DNA from: Streptomyces kanamyceticus
Lineage (GTDB): Bacteria > Actinomycetota > Actinomycetes > Streptomycetales > Streptomycetaceae
Assembly: GCF_008704495.1 (NCBI RefSeq)
Contig: NZ_CP023699.1
Coordinates: 7,068,001-7,132,000 of the forward strand
DNA: 64,000 nt
Direction of reading: 5' to 3'
How positions within the stretch are numbered: position 1 is the stretch's first letter; each line of letters starts with the position of its first letter. Made by a program: the position numbers and the translations under genes. The notes under the pieces were generated by a model that ran no database searches, was not told the DNA's origin, and was given only the letters and a program-made list of their open reading frames with translations. Positions 8,071 to 18,136 of the stretch are shown piece after piece.

Positions 8071-9837
8071 TCAGGCAGGCACATCACTCCCGCCCCCCGC
8101 AGGGGATCCGGCCGGGGATCCCACCCCAGCCAACGCCAAGTCAACCCGCACCGCCCGCTCGTCCCCGGGATGCGCCGCCGCAGACGCATGCGGCGCGTGC
8201 CCGGACGCGGTGGCCGCGAGGACGTACGACCCGTCGGCGGGAACGGCGAGGGAGTAGCGGCCCTCGGAATCGGTGAGGGCAGCCCCCGCCTGCTTGCCGC
8301 GCCGGTCGATCAGCGTCACCTTGGCCCGCGCGAGCGGCCCCCCGTCCGCGCCGTGGACCTGACCGTGGAAGCCCGCGAGGACCTCCGTGGCGCGCTCCAG
8401 GTTGGCGTCCTCCTCGCTGCTCGCGCGCAGCTGCGGCTTGGTCGAGCGGCGCGGCGAGGGGAGGAAGAGGGCGAAGAGCAGGCCGACCGCGACCGCGCCC
8501 GTGGCGATCAGGAACGAGACGCGGAAGCCGTGCAGGGTGGGTACGTCGACGCCGCCGACGTGGTTCGCCGTGTTGGCGAGGACCATGCCGATGACGGCGC
8601 TGGACACGGACGTGCCGATGGAGCGCATCAGGGTGTTGAGGCCGTTGGCCGCGCCGGTCTCGGACGGGTCGACCGCGCCGATGATCAGGGCGGGCAGCGA
8701 GGAGTAGGCGAGCCCGATGCCCGCGCCGACGACCACCGAGATGACGATGGTCTGCCAGGCGGCGCTCATCAGGCCGAGGCCCGCGCCGTAGCCGATGGCG
8801 ATGATCAGCATGCCGAGGATGAGGGTGGTCTTCGGGCCGTACTTCGCCGAGAGGCGGGCGTAGACCGGGGCCGTGAACATCATCGTCAGGCCGAGCGGGG
8901 CCACGCACAGGCCCGCGACGACCATCGACTGGCCGAGCCCGTAGCCGGTGGCCTTCGGCAGCTGGAGGAGCTGCGGCAGGACCAGCGAGATCGCGTAGAA
9001 GGCGACGCCGACCATGATCGAGGCGAGGTTGGTGAGCAGCACCTCGCGCCGTGCGGTGGTGCGCAGGTCCACCAGCGGGGCCTTCATGCGCAGCTCCATC
9101 ACGCCCCACAGGACGAGCACGACGGCCGAGGCGCCGAACAGGCCGAGCGTGGTGCCCGAGCTCCAGCCCCAGTCGCTGCCCTTGGTGATGGGGAGCAGGA
9201 AGAGGACGAGCCCGGCGGAGAGGCCGATCGCGCCGAGCACGTCGAAGCTGCCCTGGGCGCGCAGCGGGCTCTCCGGCACGAAGAGGACGGTGAGGACCAT
9301 GGCGAGTACGCCGAGTCCGGCGGCGCCGAAGAACAGCGCGTGCCAGTCGGCGTGCTGCGCGGTCAGGGCGGCGAGCGGCAGCGCGAGACCGCCGCCGACG
9401 CCGATGGACGAGCTCATCAGGGCCATCGCGGAGCCGAGCTTCTCGCGCGGCAGCATGTCGCGCATCAGGCCGATGCCGAGCGGGATGGCGCCCATCGCGA
9501 AGCCCTGCAGCGCGCGACCGACGATCATCACTACGAGATCGTCGGTGAATCCGCAGATCAGCGAGCCGACGACCATCACGGCGAGGCTGCTGAGCAGCAT
9601 CCGGCGCTTGCCGAAGAGGTCGCCGAGGCGCCCCATGATCGGGGTGGACACGGCACCGGCGAGCAGGGTCGAGGTCATGACCCAGGTGGCGTTCGAGGGC
9701 GCGGTGCTCAGCAGGGTCGGCAGGTCCTTGATGACCGGCACGAGCAGGGTCTGCATGACCGCGACGACGATGCCTGAGAAGGCGAGTACGGGGACGACTC
9801 CGCGTATGCCGCGTGGTGAGGTCGCGGTCATCGACAT
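8071..9837 (-). CDS. MFS drug-type exporter with C-terminal carboxypeptidase-regulatory-like domain
   Basis: 588 aa. The N-terminal about 470 residues form a multi-helix MFS transporter of the DHA2 kind, with motif A GRLGDLFGKRRML (about 69-81) and TGAANGLNTLMRSIG near helix 11. Residues about 495-570 form a separate soluble domain: GFHGQVHGADGGPLARAKVT, then LTDSEGRYSLAVPADGSYVL, a Greek-key CarboxypepD_reg/SpaA-like fold usually found outside the cell. I infer proton-driven export of a toxic or signalling compound; the role of the extra domain is unknown. Start ATG is preceded by a GGCC-rich leader. Confidence 0.8.
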   Translation of the reverse strand: MSMTATSPRGIRGVVPVLAFSGIVVAVMQTLLVPVIKDLPTLLSTAPSNATWVMTSTLLAGAVSTPIMGRLGDLFGKRRMLLSSLAVMVVGSLICGFTDDLVVMIVGRALQGFAMGAIPLGIGLMRDMLPREKLGSAMALMSSSIGVGGGLALPLAALTAQHADWHALFFGAAGLGVLAMVLTVLFVPESPLRAQGSFDVLGAIGLSAGLVLFLLPITKGSDWGWSSGTTLGLFGASAVVLVLWGVMELRMKAPLVDLRTTARREVLLTNLASIMVGVAFYAISLVLPQLLQLPKATGYGLGQSMVVAGLCVAPLGLTMMFTAPVYARLSAKYGPKTTLILGMLIIAIGYGAGLGLMSAAWQTIVISVVVGAGIGLAYSSLPALIIGAVDPSETGAANGLNTLMRSIGTSVSSAVIGMVLANTANHVGGVDVPTLHGFRVSFLIATGAVAVGLLFALFLPSPRRSTKPQLRASSEEDANLERATEVLAGFHGQVHGADGGPLARAKVTLIDRRGKQAGAALTDSEGRYSLAVPADGSYVLAATASGHAPHASAAAHPGDERAVRVDLALAGVGSPAGSPAGGGSDVPA

Positions 9838-10037
9838 TGCGTGGGGCCTCCGGGCGGAAGGTGGTGCGTGGCAGGGGTACGTGTAGGCCGAACCCGTTAC
9901 CCAGGGCGACTATTCCGACCTTTGGCGTACCCGGCGAACTCTTGACCTTTTGTTAACCGCTTCATCATCCGGCGCCCGAAGCGGTCACGGAACTTCAGCA
10001 GCCGCCGAACCGGAGCGGTCACGGAAGACGACCCGTA

Positions 10038-10054
10038 TCTGACCTTCCGTCAGA
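10038..10054. promoter_or_regulatory. Palindrome TCTGACCTTCCGTCAGA upstream of acyl-CoA dehydrogenase
   Basis: Inverted repeat with 6-nt arms TCTGAC/GTCAGA and a 5-nt centre, immediately left of the KstR-like box at 10056-10069. It resembles the palindromes at 4810 and 19863. Likely a second repressor site over the same promoter. Confidence 0.45.
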
Positions 10055-10055
10055 T

Positions 10056-10069
10056 TGAAACGTGTTCTA
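10056..10069. promoter_or_regulatory. KstR-like operator TGAAACGTGTTCTA
   Basis: The sequence fits TnnAACnnGTTnnA exactly, the consensus known for the TetR repressor KstR of mycobacterial and rhodococcal steroid catabolism. It lies 42 nt before the acyl-CoA dehydrogenase start and overlaps a plausible -10 (TAGTCT, 10068-10073), so binding would block transcription. A second exact match stands at 19926. Confidence 0.6.
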
Positions 10070-10111
10070 GTCTGGCCGCCGTCCCGGCAGCTGCTACCGG
10101 CGAGGATGCGC

Positions 10112-12418
10112 ATGGGGATCGGAATCACGCAGGAACAAAGGGAGTTGGCCTCGGCCGTGCGCGGCTGGATCGCGCGGGCGGCGCCGCCCGAGGAGACGCG
10201 GGTGTTGCTCGACGAGCCCCGTAAAGGGCGCGGGGAACTGCGCGACGAGCCCCCACCGGCCCGCGGGTCCGCGACCGCGCTTCCGGCAGGGCGCTCGGAC
10301 GGGCTGCCGGAAGAGGCGGGCAAGCCGCTCGACGCGCCGCCCGGCGGCGTCCCCCGCCCTGCCCACTGGACCGGCCTCGCCGAGCAAGGACTGCTGGGGG
10401 TCCACCTGCCAGAGGCATGCCGTGGCGGAGGCGGCGGCCTCGTCGATCTCGCCGTCGTCCTGGAAGAGGCGGCACACGCCGCGCTCCCCGGCCCGTACGC
10501 CGCGAGCTCCCTCGCCTCCGCCGTCCTGCACCGCGCGGGCGCCCACGCGCTCGCCGCACTCCTCGCCGACGGCACCCGCATCGGCGCCGTCGCCCTAGGC
10601 CCCGGCACGCTCACCGCCGTCAGCGTCCCGGACGGCTACGTCCTGGACGGCACCGCGCCGCCCGTGCTCTCAGGAGCCGACGCCGATCTGCTCGTCCTGG
10701 CCGCCGCGTCCGCCGCGGGCCCGGTCTGGCTCGCCGTCGACGCCGACGCGCTGACCGTACGTACGCACGAGAGCGCCGATCCGACCCGGCCGACCGCCGA
10801 GGTGAGCGCGCGGGCCGCGCACGTACCGGCCGGGCGGCTGCTCGCCCTGGACGTGGCGACCGTGCGCGACCTGGCCGCCGTCGTGCTCGCCGCCGACGCC
10901 TGCGGCACCGCGGCCTGGGCGCTGCACGCCGCGGCCGAACACGCCAAGGTGCGCGAGCAGTTCGGGCGGCCCATCGGGCAGTTCCAGGGCGTCAAGCACC
11001 TCTGCGCCGACATGCTGGTCCGCGTCGAGCAGGCCCGCGCGCTTGCCTGGGACGCGGCCCGCGCGGCCGACGAGCCCGGACTGCCGGACGACGTGCGCGG
11101 CCTCGTCGCCGCCCTCGCCGCCGCCACCGCCCTGGACGCCGCCTACTCCTGCGCCAAGGACTGCGTGCAGATCCTCGGCGGCATCGGCTTCACCTGGGAG
11201 CACGACGCACACCGATACCTGCGCAGGGCGGTCGTGGCGCGCCAGCTGCTCGGCGCCGGTGACACGCACCGGCAGCGGGCCGTGCGGCTCGCCGAGGGCG
11301 GTGCGCGCAGGGAGCTGCGCCTCGCGCTGCCGCGCGAGGCGGAGGCGTACCGCGCGCAGGCCCGCGAGGTGATCGCCGGGGCCCGCGGACTCGACCCCGC
11401 GGCGGCCCGCAAGGCACTCGCGCCCACCGGCTACGCGGCCCCGCACCTGCCCGAGCCGTACGGCCTCGGCGCGGGACCCGTCCAACAGCTCGCCGTCCAG
11501 GAGGAGTTGGCGGCGGCAGGGGTCAAGCTCAGCGAGCTCGGCATCGCGACCTGGGTGGTCCCCTCCCTCCTCGCGTACGGCACGGAAGAACAGCGGGCAC
11601 GCTTCCTCGCGCCCACCCTGCGCGGCGAGTTGCTCTGGTGCCAGCTCTTCAGCGAGCCGGAAGCGGGCTCCGACCTCGCCTCGCTGCGCACGAAGGCCGA
11701 ACGCGTCGAAGGGGGCTGGCGCGTCAACGGCCAGAAGGTGTGGACGAGCGCGGCCCAGTGGGCCGACTTCGGCATCCTGCTCGCCCGCACGAACCCGGAC
11801 GCGCCCAAGCACAAGGGCCTCACCTACTTCCTCGTAGACATGAAGGCGGCGAGCTCCGCGGGGGGTGCGGGGATCGACATCCGCCCGCTCAAGGAGATCA
11901 CCGGCGACTCCCTCTTCAACGAGGTGTACTTCGACGACGTCCTGCTCCCCGAGGACGCCGTGGTCGGCCGGGTCGACGACGGCTGGCGGGTGGCCCGCGA
12001 CACCCTAGGCAACGAACGCGTCCACATGGCCGACCAGTTGACCTTCGACACCGGACTCGAAGCGCTCATCGCGCGCGCCGCCGACCTGGACGGCGCCTGC
12101 CGCGCCCGCATCGGCGCGCTCGCCGCGGAGGCGCACGCGCTCGCCTGCATCGGCCTGCGGACCACCAGCCGGCAGGTGGCGGGCGCGGAGCCGGGCGCGG
12201 GCGCCTCGGTGCGCAAACTCGTCCAGACCCCGCACCAGCAGAAGGTCGCCGAACTCGCCCTCGAACTGCTCGGCCCGGCGGGCGCGGTGCGCGAGGGCGC
12301 GGCGGAGCGGGCGCTGCACGGCTTCCTGATGTCGCGCTGCCTGACCATCGCGGGCGGCACCACCCAGGTCCAGCTCAACGTCGTCGCCGAGCGGATCCTC
12401 GGCCTGCCCCGTGACTGA
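10112..12418 (+). CDS. Fused double acyl-CoA dehydrogenase (FadE-FadE), steroid/branched acyl-CoA type
   Basis: 768 aa if started at the ATG at 10112, which has GGCGAGG 6 nt upstream. Two acyl-CoA dehydrogenase units lie in tandem. The first (about 1-390) has [20 protein letters not shown] and [16 protein letters not shown]; the second (about 410-768) has [39 protein letters not shown] and [20 protein letters not shown]. Fused pairs correspond to heteromeric steroid side-chain dehydrogenases of the FadE28/FadE29 kind, which oxidise acyl-CoA with FAD. Residues about 35-85 are an insertion encoded partly by the dispersed GC-rich repeat (DNA about 10216-10262). It is followed within 31 nt by the thiolase, and the promoter carries two palindromes. 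Confidence 0.85.
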   Translation: MGIGITQEQRELASAVRGWIARAAPPEETRVLLDEPRKGRGELRDEPPPARGSATALPAGRSDGLPEEAGKPLDAPPGGVPRPAHWTGLAEQGLLGVHLPEACRGGGGGLVDLAVVLEEAAHAALPGPYAASSLASAVLHRAGAHALAALLADGTRIGAVALGPGTLTAVSVPDGYVLDGTAPPVLSGADADLLVLAAASAAGPVWLAVDADALTVRTHESADPTRPTAEVSARAAHVPAGRLLALDVATVRDLAAVVLAADACGTAAWALHAAAEHAKVREQFGRPIGQFQGVKHLCADMLVRVEQARALAWDAARAADEPGLPDDVRGLVAALAAATALDAAYSCAKDCVQILGGIGFTWEHDAHRYLRRAVVARQLLGAGDTHRQRAVRLAEGGARRELRLALPREAEAYRAQAREVIAGARGLDPAAARKALAPTGYAAPHLPEPYGLGAGPVQQLAVQEELAAAGVKLSELGIATWVVPSLLAYGTEEQRARFLAPTLRGELLWCQLFSEPEAGSDLASLRTKAERVEGGWRVNGQKVWTSAAQWADFGILLARTNPDAPKHKGLTYFLVDMKAASSAGGAGIDIRPLKEITGDSLFNEVYFDDVLLPEDAVVGRVDDGWRVARDTLGNERVHMADQLTFDTGLEALIARAADLDGACRARIGALAAEAHALACIGLRTTSRQVAGAEPGAGASVRKLVQTPHQQKVAELALELLGPAGAVREGAAERALHGFLMSRCLTIAGGTTQVQLNVVAERILGLPRD

Positions 12419-12449
12419 ATCGGCCCGCCCCGTGACTGAAGGGAACCTC

Positions 12450-13652
12450 ATGACCTCCACGAAGGCGTACGTCGTCGGCGTCGGGATGACCAAGTTCGAG
12501 AAGCCCGAGACGCGTGACTGGCAGTACTGGGACATGGCGAAGGAGGCGGGCACCAAGGCCCTCGACGACGCGGGGATCTCCTACGAGGACGTGGAACAGG
12601 TCCCCGTCGGCTACTGCTTCCAGGCCTCGACGGCCGGGCAGCGCGCCGCCTACGAACTGGGCCTGACCGGCGTCCCCGTCTACAACGTCAACAACAACTG
12701 CGCGACCGCGTCGACCGCGCTGATGATGGCGCGGCAGTTCGTCGAGGGCGGACTCAACGACTGCGTGCTCGCGCTCGGCTTCGAGAAGATGGCGCGCGGC
12801 TCGCTCGGCGGCGGCAGCGACGGGGGCGACTTCAAGACGTCGCCGGTCGCCCGGCACTACGGGATCATGGCCGCACGGCACGGCTTCGAGATGACCCCGC
12901 CCACCGCGCAGATCTTCGGCAACGCGGCCCGCGAGCACATGGAGAAGTACGGCACGACCGAGGCGCAGCTCGCCGCGGTCGGTGCCAAGAACCACCGGCA
13001 CTCGGTGAACAACCCCTACGCCCAGTTCCAGGACGCGTACACCGTCGACGAGGTCCTCGCCGCCAAGACCATCCACCGCTCGCTCACCAAGCTCCAGTGC
13101 TCCCCGACCTCGGACGGCTCGGCGGCCGCGGTCGTCGTCTCCGAACGCTTCGTGGAGCGGCACGGCCTCCAGGACCGCGCCGTGGAGATCGCCGCCCAGG
13201 CCATGACCACCGACACCGGCGAGTCCTTCGCGTCCGGGTCGTGCGTCGACGCCGTCGGACAGCCGATGTCCCGGGAGGCAGCGCGCCAGGTGTACGACAG
13301 GTCGGGGCTCGGCATCGAGGACGTGGACGTCGTCGAGCTGCACGACTGCTTCTCCATCAACGAACTCCTGACGTACGAGGCGCTCGGCATGTGCGCCCCC
13401 GGCGAGTCCGGCAAGCTCGTCGAGAGCGGCGCGACGACCTACGGCGGACGCTGGGTGGTGAACCCCTCCGGCGGCCTCATCTCCAAGGGCCACCCGCTCG
13501 GCGCGACGGGCATCGCGCAGGTCGCCGAACTGACCTGGCAGCTGCGGGGCGAGGCGGCGGCACGGCAGGTCGACGGGGCGCGGGTGGGGCTCGCGCACAA
13601 CATCGGCCTCGGCGGGGCGGCGGTGGTGACGCTGCTGCGGCGGGCGGCGTAG
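12450..13652 (+). CDS. Thiolase-like lipid-transfer protein (SCP-x / Ltp type)
   Basis: 400 aa, ATG after GAAGGGA. The nucleophile Cys sits in [20 protein letters not shown] (near residue 89), and the C-terminal blocks [12 protein letters not shown] and [13 protein letters not shown] carry the other thiolase-fold His/Cys/Gly residues. The family either cleaves 3-ketoacyl-CoA or, as in Ltp2, performs a retro-aldol step in steroid side-chain degradation. It follows the fused dehydrogenase by 31 nt, presumably in one transcript under the KstR-like box. Which of the two chemistries applies cannot be decided from sequence alone. Confidence 0.88.
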   Translation: MTSTKAYVVGVGMTKFEKPETRDWQYWDMAKEAGTKALDDAGISYEDVEQVPVGYCFQASTAGQRAAYELGLTGVPVYNVNNNCATASTALMMARQFVEGGLNDCVLALGFEKMARGSLGGGSDGGDFKTSPVARHYGIMAARHGFEMTPPTAQIFGNAAREHMEKYGTTEAQLAAVGAKNHRHSVNNPYAQFQDAYTVDEVLAAKTIHRSLTKLQCSPTSDGSAAAVVVSERFVERHGLQDRAVEIAAQAMTTDTGESFASGSCVDAVGQPMSREAARQVYDRSGLGIEDVDVVELHDCFSINELLTYEALGMCAPGESGKLVESGATTYGGRWVVNPSGGLISKGHPLGATGIAQVAELTWQLRGEAAARQVDGARVGLAHNIGLGGAAVVTLLRRAA

Positions 13653-13776
13653 GGGGCCCAACGCCTGTGACAGAACGGAGACTTCGCGGTGGACCGGCTG
13701 TAACTCGGTGCGGGCTACAAATACTCCAGACCGCAAGCACCGAGCTACTCCACCGAGCCACTTCTGGGGGAACACC

Positions 13777-14427
13777 GTGAAGCACACCCGTATAGCCGCA
13801 CTCGCCGCTCTCGGCCTCGCCGCCTCCCTCTCGCTGACGGCCTGTGGCGGAGACGACTCCGGGACGGACACGTCCTCCAAGGGCTCCTCGTCTTCCTCGT
13901 CCTCGAAGTCGGAGGCGGGCGACGCGAAGGCGGACGGAGCGAAGGCGGGTTCGGGTTCGGGTTCCGGTTCGGACACGAAGGCGGAGGCGGCCGGGGGCGG
14001 CGCGGCGAAGTCCGGCGGCGGCAAGGTCACGTTCTGCAAGACGGCGGACCTGGCGATAGACGCGCAGGACGCCGCGGCCGACGGCGAGGGCCGGATCGAC
14101 ATCACGATGATCAACCGGGGCTCGACGACCTGCTCGGCGACGGGCTTCGCGGGCGTCGACATCAAGGACGAGGACAACACGTCCAACCCCATCGAGCGCG
14201 GCCAGGCCCAGCCCCGCGTCACCACCCTGAAGCCGGGCGACGCCGCGGTCTTCAACCTGGCCTACGACATCGACACCTCCGGCGAAAGCCTCGCCTCCCC
14301 GACCAACATCATCGTCACGCCCCCCAACGAGACCCACAACGTAACCCTGGACTGGCCCTCCGCCGCCGGAGCCATCAAGGGCGCGTACACCGACGTGCAG
14401 GTCTACCCCACCCACACCACCGACTGA
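13777..14427 (+). CDS. Lipoprotein with DUF4232-like domain
   Basis: 216 aa from the GTG at 13777 (GGGGGA about 6 nt upstream). The signal peptide ends in the lipobox LTAC (about residue 23) followed by a Ser/Lys/Ala/Gly linker of about 65 residues. The C-terminal 130 residues, beginning KVTFCKTADLAIDAQDA and continuing TMINRGSTTCSATGFAGVDI, match the two-Cys pattern of DUF4232, an immunoglobulin-like extracellular domain common in streptomycete lipoproteins. Role unknown; it stands alone. Confidence 0.82.
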   Translation: MKHTRIAALAALGLAASLSLTACGGDDSGTDTSSKGSSSSSSSKSEAGDAKADGAKAGSGSGSGSDTKAEAAGGGAAKSGGGKVTFCKTADLAIDAQDAAADGEGRIDITMINRGSTTCSATGFAGVDIKDEDNTSNPIERGQAQPRVTTLKPGDAAVFNLAYDIDTSGESLASPTNIIVTPPNETHNVTLDWPSAAGAIKGAYTDVQVYPTHTTD

Positions 14428-14502
14428 GAGCACCGCACGCGGGGCCCGAGACCTAGGCCTACGGCCCGAGGACTCGTCGAGCGAAATTCCGATGCCCAAG
14501 GC

Positions 14503-14525
14503 ACTCATTGCTTGAGATGATGAGT
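14503..14525. promoter_or_regulatory. Inverted repeat ACTCAT-N11-ATGAGT overlapping the MFS start
   Basis: The arms flank the first possible start codons of the MFS gene (14517, 14520). The placement suits a repressor (for example MarR type) that blocks an efflux gene with a very short leader. Arms are only 6 nt, so this is tentative. Confidence 0.3.
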
Positions 14526-15983
14526 GTCATGGCTCAGACGTCCCCCGGCACTTACATACCCGCCGACCGCCCCACCGCCCCCGGCAAGAAGTCCGCCCCC
14601 ATGTGGGCCGTGCTGCTCGCCGCCTGCGCGGGACAGTTCCTCGTCGTCCTCGACGTCTCCGTGGTGAACACCGCGCTGCCGTCGATGCGGGCCGATCTCG
14701 GCATGAGCCCCCTGGGGCTGCAGTGGGTCGTCAACTCCTACTCCATCGCCTTCGCGGGCTTCATGCTCCTCGGCGGGCGCGCCGGTGACCTCTTCGGGCG
14801 CAAGCGGATGTTCCTCGTCGGGCTCGCCCTGTTCACCGCGGCCTCGCTCGCGGGCGGCCTCGCGCAGGCCGACTGGCAGCTGCTCGCCGCGCGGGCCGTG
14901 CAGGGCCTCGGCGCCGCGGTCCTCGCGCCCTCGACCCTGACGATCCTCACCTCGGCGGTGCCCGAGGGCCCGGCGCGGGTCAGGGCGATCGGCACCTGGT
15001 CCGCGGTGGGCGCGGGCGGCGGCGCGGCCGGTGGTCTGGTCGGCGGCGTCCTGACCGACCTGCTGTCCTGGCGCTGGGTGCTGCTGATCAACGTGCCGAT
15101 CGGCGCGCTGGTGATCCTCGCCGGTGCCGCCTGGCTGAGTGAGAGCCGCGCGAGCGGCACGCGCCGGATCGACCTGCCGGGCGCGATCCTGGTGACGGCG
15201 GGGCTCGCGACCCTGGCGTACGGCATCGTGCAGACCGAGCAGAAGGGCTGGACGGCGGCGGAGACCCTGGTGCCGCTGGCCGCGGGGCTCGCGCTGCTCG
15301 CCGCGTTCCTGCTGGTGGAGGCGCGCACCAAGGAGCCGCTGATGCCGCTGAAGCTCTTCAGGGTGCGCTCGGTGTCGGCCGCGAACGCCGCGATGTTCAT
15401 GTGCGGCGGCGGCATGTTCGCCATGTGGTACTTCATGACGCTGTACGCCCAGAACGTCCTTGACTACTCGCCGATGAAGGCGGGTCTCGCGCTCATCCCG
15501 TCCTCGCTGACCATCGTCCTCGGCTCGAAGCTCGCGCCGCGTCTGATGCCGGTGATCGGCGCCAAGAACGTCTCGGTCATCGGCATCGTCATCGCGGCGG
15601 CCGGGTTCGGCTGGCAGTCGACCATGACGGCCGACGGCGCGTACGTCACGGCGATCATGCTGCCCGGCATCGTGATGATGCTCGGCGCGGGCCTCGCCTC
15701 CACGCCGCTCGCCTCGCTGGCCACGTCGGGCGCGCAGCCGAAGGACGCGGGCCTGGTCTCCGGCCTGATCAACACCTCGCGCACGATGGGCGGCTCGTTG
15801 GGCCTCGCGGTGCTCTCCACGGTGGCGGCGACCACGATGGCCGGTTCGACGACGCCGCAGGCGCTGACCGACGGCTACGCGGCGGCGTTCCGTACGAGTG
15901 GGATCATCCTGCTCGCGGGGGTCGTGGTGATGCTGCTGTGGATGCCGGGGGAGCGTTCCGCGGCCCGGCGGCGCGAGAACTGA
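14520..15983 (+). CDS. DHA2-family MFS multidrug exporter
   Basis: 487 aa, about 14 transmembrane helices. Motif A reads LGGRAGDLFGRKRMF and motif C is in WSAVGAGGGAAGGLVGGVL; the LDVSVVNTALPSM segment in helix 1 is the DHA2 signature. Starts at 14517, 14520 and 14529 are all in frame with no clear ribosome site, so the exact N-terminus is uncertain. It should expel hydrophobic drugs with proton entry. A small inverted repeat over the start hints at a dedicated repressor not found in this window. Confidence 0.87.
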   Translation: MSVMAQTSPGTYIPADRPTAPGKKSAPMWAVLLAACAGQFLVVLDVSVVNTALPSMRADLGMSPLGLQWVVNSYSIAFAGFMLLGGRAGDLFGRKRMFLVGLALFTAASLAGGLAQADWQLLAARAVQGLGAAVLAPSTLTILTSAVPEGPARVRAIGTWSAVGAGGGAAGGLVGGVLTDLLSWRWVLLINVPIGALVILAGAAWLSESRASGTRRIDLPGAILVTAGLATLAYGIVQTEQKGWTAAETLVPLAAGLALLAAFLLVEARTKEPLMPLKLFRVRSVSAANAAMFMCGGGMFAMWYFMTLYAQNVLDYSPMKAGLALIPSSLTIVLGSKLAPRLMPVIGAKNVSVIGIVIAAAGFGWQSTMTADGAYVTAIMLPGIVMMLGAGLASTPLASLATSGAQPKDAGLVSGLINTSRTMGGSLGLAVLSTVAATTMAGSTTPQALTDGYAAAFRTSGIILLAGVVVMLLWMPGERSAARRREN

Positions 15984-16047
15984 GTCCGGCGGGGGCCGCG
16001 CGCCTGGCGCATGGCCAGCCGCGCCGGCGGGCTTCCCGGAGCTCGGC

Positions 16048-16689
16048 TCACAGCCAGCCGCGCTGACGGGCCTCCCGGACCGCCTCCATCCGGTTGCGCG
16101 TGCCCGTCTTCCCGATGGCCGCCGACAGGTAGTTCCGCACGGTCGACTCCGACAGGTGGACCTTGCCCGCGATGTCGGCGACCGTGGCCCCGTCCACCGC
16201 GGCCTTCAGGACGTCCGCCTCGCGGGTGGTCAGGGGGCTCGGGCCCGCGCTCAGCGCGGCGGCGGCGAGCGCGGGGTCGATGACGGTCTCGCCGCGCAGC
16301 GCGCGGCGGATCGCCTCGGCGAGATCCTCGACGGGGCCGTCCTTGACCAGGAAGCCGACCGCGCCCGCCTCCATCGCGCGGCGCAGATAGCCGGGCCTGC
16401 CGAACGTGGTGAGGATCAGGACCCGGCAGTCGGGGCACTCGTCACGCAGATCGGCCGCCGCGTCCAGGCCGCTGCGGCCCGGCAGTTCGATGTCGAGCAG
16501 GGCCACGTCGGGACGGCTGGTCAGCGCCGCGGAGACGATCTCGTCCCCCGCGCCGACCTGGGCGACGACCTCGATGTCAGGCTCCATGCCGAGCAGCAGC
16601 GCGAGCGCGCCCCGCATCATGCCCTGGTCCTCGGCAAGGAGAACTCTCACGGACTTCATCGGGCGGTGGTCCCGCGGCATCTCTGTCAC
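16048..16689 (-). CDS. NarL/FixJ response regulator (DesR type)
   Basis: 213 aa. Receiver domain: acidic pair in LLAEDQGMMRG, phospho-acceptor Asp66 in VALLDIELPGRSG, Thr94 in LILTTFGRPG and Lys116 in GFLVKDG, all intact. LuxR-type HTH at about 150-205 (LTTREADVLKAAVDGATVAD). The opposite-end partner is the histidine kinase at 16877-18136 on the same strand, upstream in transcription. A start at Met11 is possible. It probably controls the ABC exporter genes of the same cluster. The 16690-16876 gap shows no gene. Confidence 0.9.
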   Translation of the reverse strand: MTEMPRDHRPMKSVRVLLAEDQGMMRGALALLLGMEPDIEVVAQVGAGDEIVSAALTSRPDVALLDIELPGRSGLDAAADLRDECPDCRVLILTTFGRPGYLRRAMEAGAVGFLVKDGPVEDLAEAIRRALRGETVIDPALAAAALSAGPSPLTTREADVLKAAVDGATVADIAGKVHLSESTVRNYLSAAIGKTGTRNRMEAVREARQRGWL

Positions 16690-16876
16690 GGGACGAGGAT
16701 AGAGCGGCGAGGCTCGGCGCCCGCTCGGCCGGAGTGGCGTCGCCTGGCCTGCGCTCGGCCTGCGGCCTGCACCCGCCCCGCGGGCGAGGAGAGACGGCGG
16801 CTTGGCCGCGCCGCGCAGCCGTACTGCCTGCCGGGTGTGCGCGGAGGTCCACCTCCAGCCCGCCCCCCCCGGACAG

Positions 16877-18136
16877 CTACACAGGGACCGGATCCGTCTC
16901 CGTGACCGGGAGTTCCGCCGTGACGCGGAAACCGGTGCGCGGCGCCGGGCCCGACGTGAGGGAGCCGCCCGCCGCGGCGAGGCGTTCGGTCAGGCCCTTG
17001 AGGCCGCTGCCCGGCGGGCCTTCGCCCGTGCCGCGTCCGTCGTCGGTGATCGTGAGCCGGGTCCGTTCGGCGGTCCCGGTGACCTCGATGTCGCAGTGGG
17101 CCGCGCCGGAATGTCGTACGACGTTGGTGGCGGACTCGCGCACCACCCAGCCCAGGAGCGCCGCGGTCTCCGGGGCGAGCGGTGGGCCCGACTGGCGTAC
17201 GACCGCCTCGATGCCCGCCGCGCCGAGCAGATCGCGGGCGCGGTCGAGCTCCGTGGCGAGGCTGCCCTCGCGGTAGCCGGTGACGGCCTCGCGGATCTCG
17301 GTGAGCGCCTGCCGCCCGACGGACTCGATGTCGGAGACCTGATCGAGCGCCGCGGTCAGGTCGCGCGGGGCGAGGCGGCGAGTGGCCTCGGCCTTCACCA
17401 CGATCACCGAGAGCGTGTGGCCGAGCAGGTCGTGCAGGTCGCGGGAGAAGCGGAGGCGTTCCTTCTCGACGGCGCTGCGGGCCAGCTCCTCGCGGGCGGC
17501 GCGCAGCTCGCGGACTGTCTCGGCAAGGGAGAGGATCGCCGCGGTCACCATCACGGACAGGAACGTCCCGTACGCGATGTTCGCCGCGCCCCACCCGTCC
17601 CTGATCCCGCCGATGACGCCCGCGAGGGCGCTGAGCCCGAGGCCGACGGGCCCGAGCCCGCGGCCCCGGACGACGGCTCCGGTGGCGAGGCCGAGGAGCG
17701 GGAAGAACATCAGCCAGTTGCCGCCGTAGCCCGCGGCGAGGCCGATGGTGATCGCGGCCAGGGCGCCGAGCGCCCAGAGGGTGGCGGGCGCGGTCCGCGA
17801 CTTCTTGTCGAAGGCGCGGAACACGACGGCGATGTAGAGGGAGTTGAAGGCGAGCAGGCCCACGCCCGCGATCCACGGGTTGGGGGTCTTGCCCTGGAGC
17901 AGGTGGGAGAAGGCGCCCATGCCCATGAGCAGCCAGGGCAGCAGGGTGAAGCCGTTGGGCGGGCCGATCTCCTCCGGGATCTCGCCCGCCTTCTTCTTGG
18001 CGCGCCAGACGGGCTTGGCCTTGGCGTAGTCGGCCTGCCACGCCCGGCGGGCGTCCCGCCACTCCCGCATCCGGCAGGTGGTCTGGTGCTTCCAGGACAC
18101 GACGGTCCCCTCTCCCGTGACGCGGTACCCGTTCAC
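16877..18136 (-). CDS. DesK-type membrane sensor histidine kinase
   Basis: 419 aa from a GTG overlapping the permease stop. An unusual basic cytoplasmic N-terminus (about 1-60) precedes five or six membrane helices (65-205). HisKA_3 follows with phospho-acceptor His235 in RFSRDLHDLLGHTLSVIV, and an HATPase domain with VVRESATNVVRHSG (N box) and ITDDGRGTGEGPPGSGLKGL (G boxes). It should phosphorylate the downstream regulator. Gene order ABC ATPase, permease, kinase, regulator resembles membrane-stress or peptide-resistance modules in Firmicutes and actinobacteria. Confidence 0.9.
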   Translation of the reverse strand: MNGYRVTGEGTVVSWKHQTTCRMREWRDARRAWQADYAKAKPVWRAKKKAGEIPEEIGPPNGFTLLPWLLMGMGAFSHLLQGKTPNPWIAGVGLLAFNSLYIAVVFRAFDKKSRTAPATLWALGALAAITIGLAAGYGGNWLMFFPLLGLATGAVVRGRGLGPVGLGLSALAGVIGGIRDGWGAANIAYGTFLSVMVTAAILSLAETVRELRAAREELARSAVEKERLRFSRDLHDLLGHTLSVIVVKAEATRRLAPRDLTAALDQVSDIESVGRQALTEIREAVTGYREGSLATELDRARDLLGAAGIEAVVRQSGPPLAPETAALLGWVVRESATNVVRHSGAAHCDIEVTGTAERTRLTITDDGRGTGEGPPGSGLKGLTERLAAAGGSLTSGPAPRTGFRVTAELPVTETDPVPV

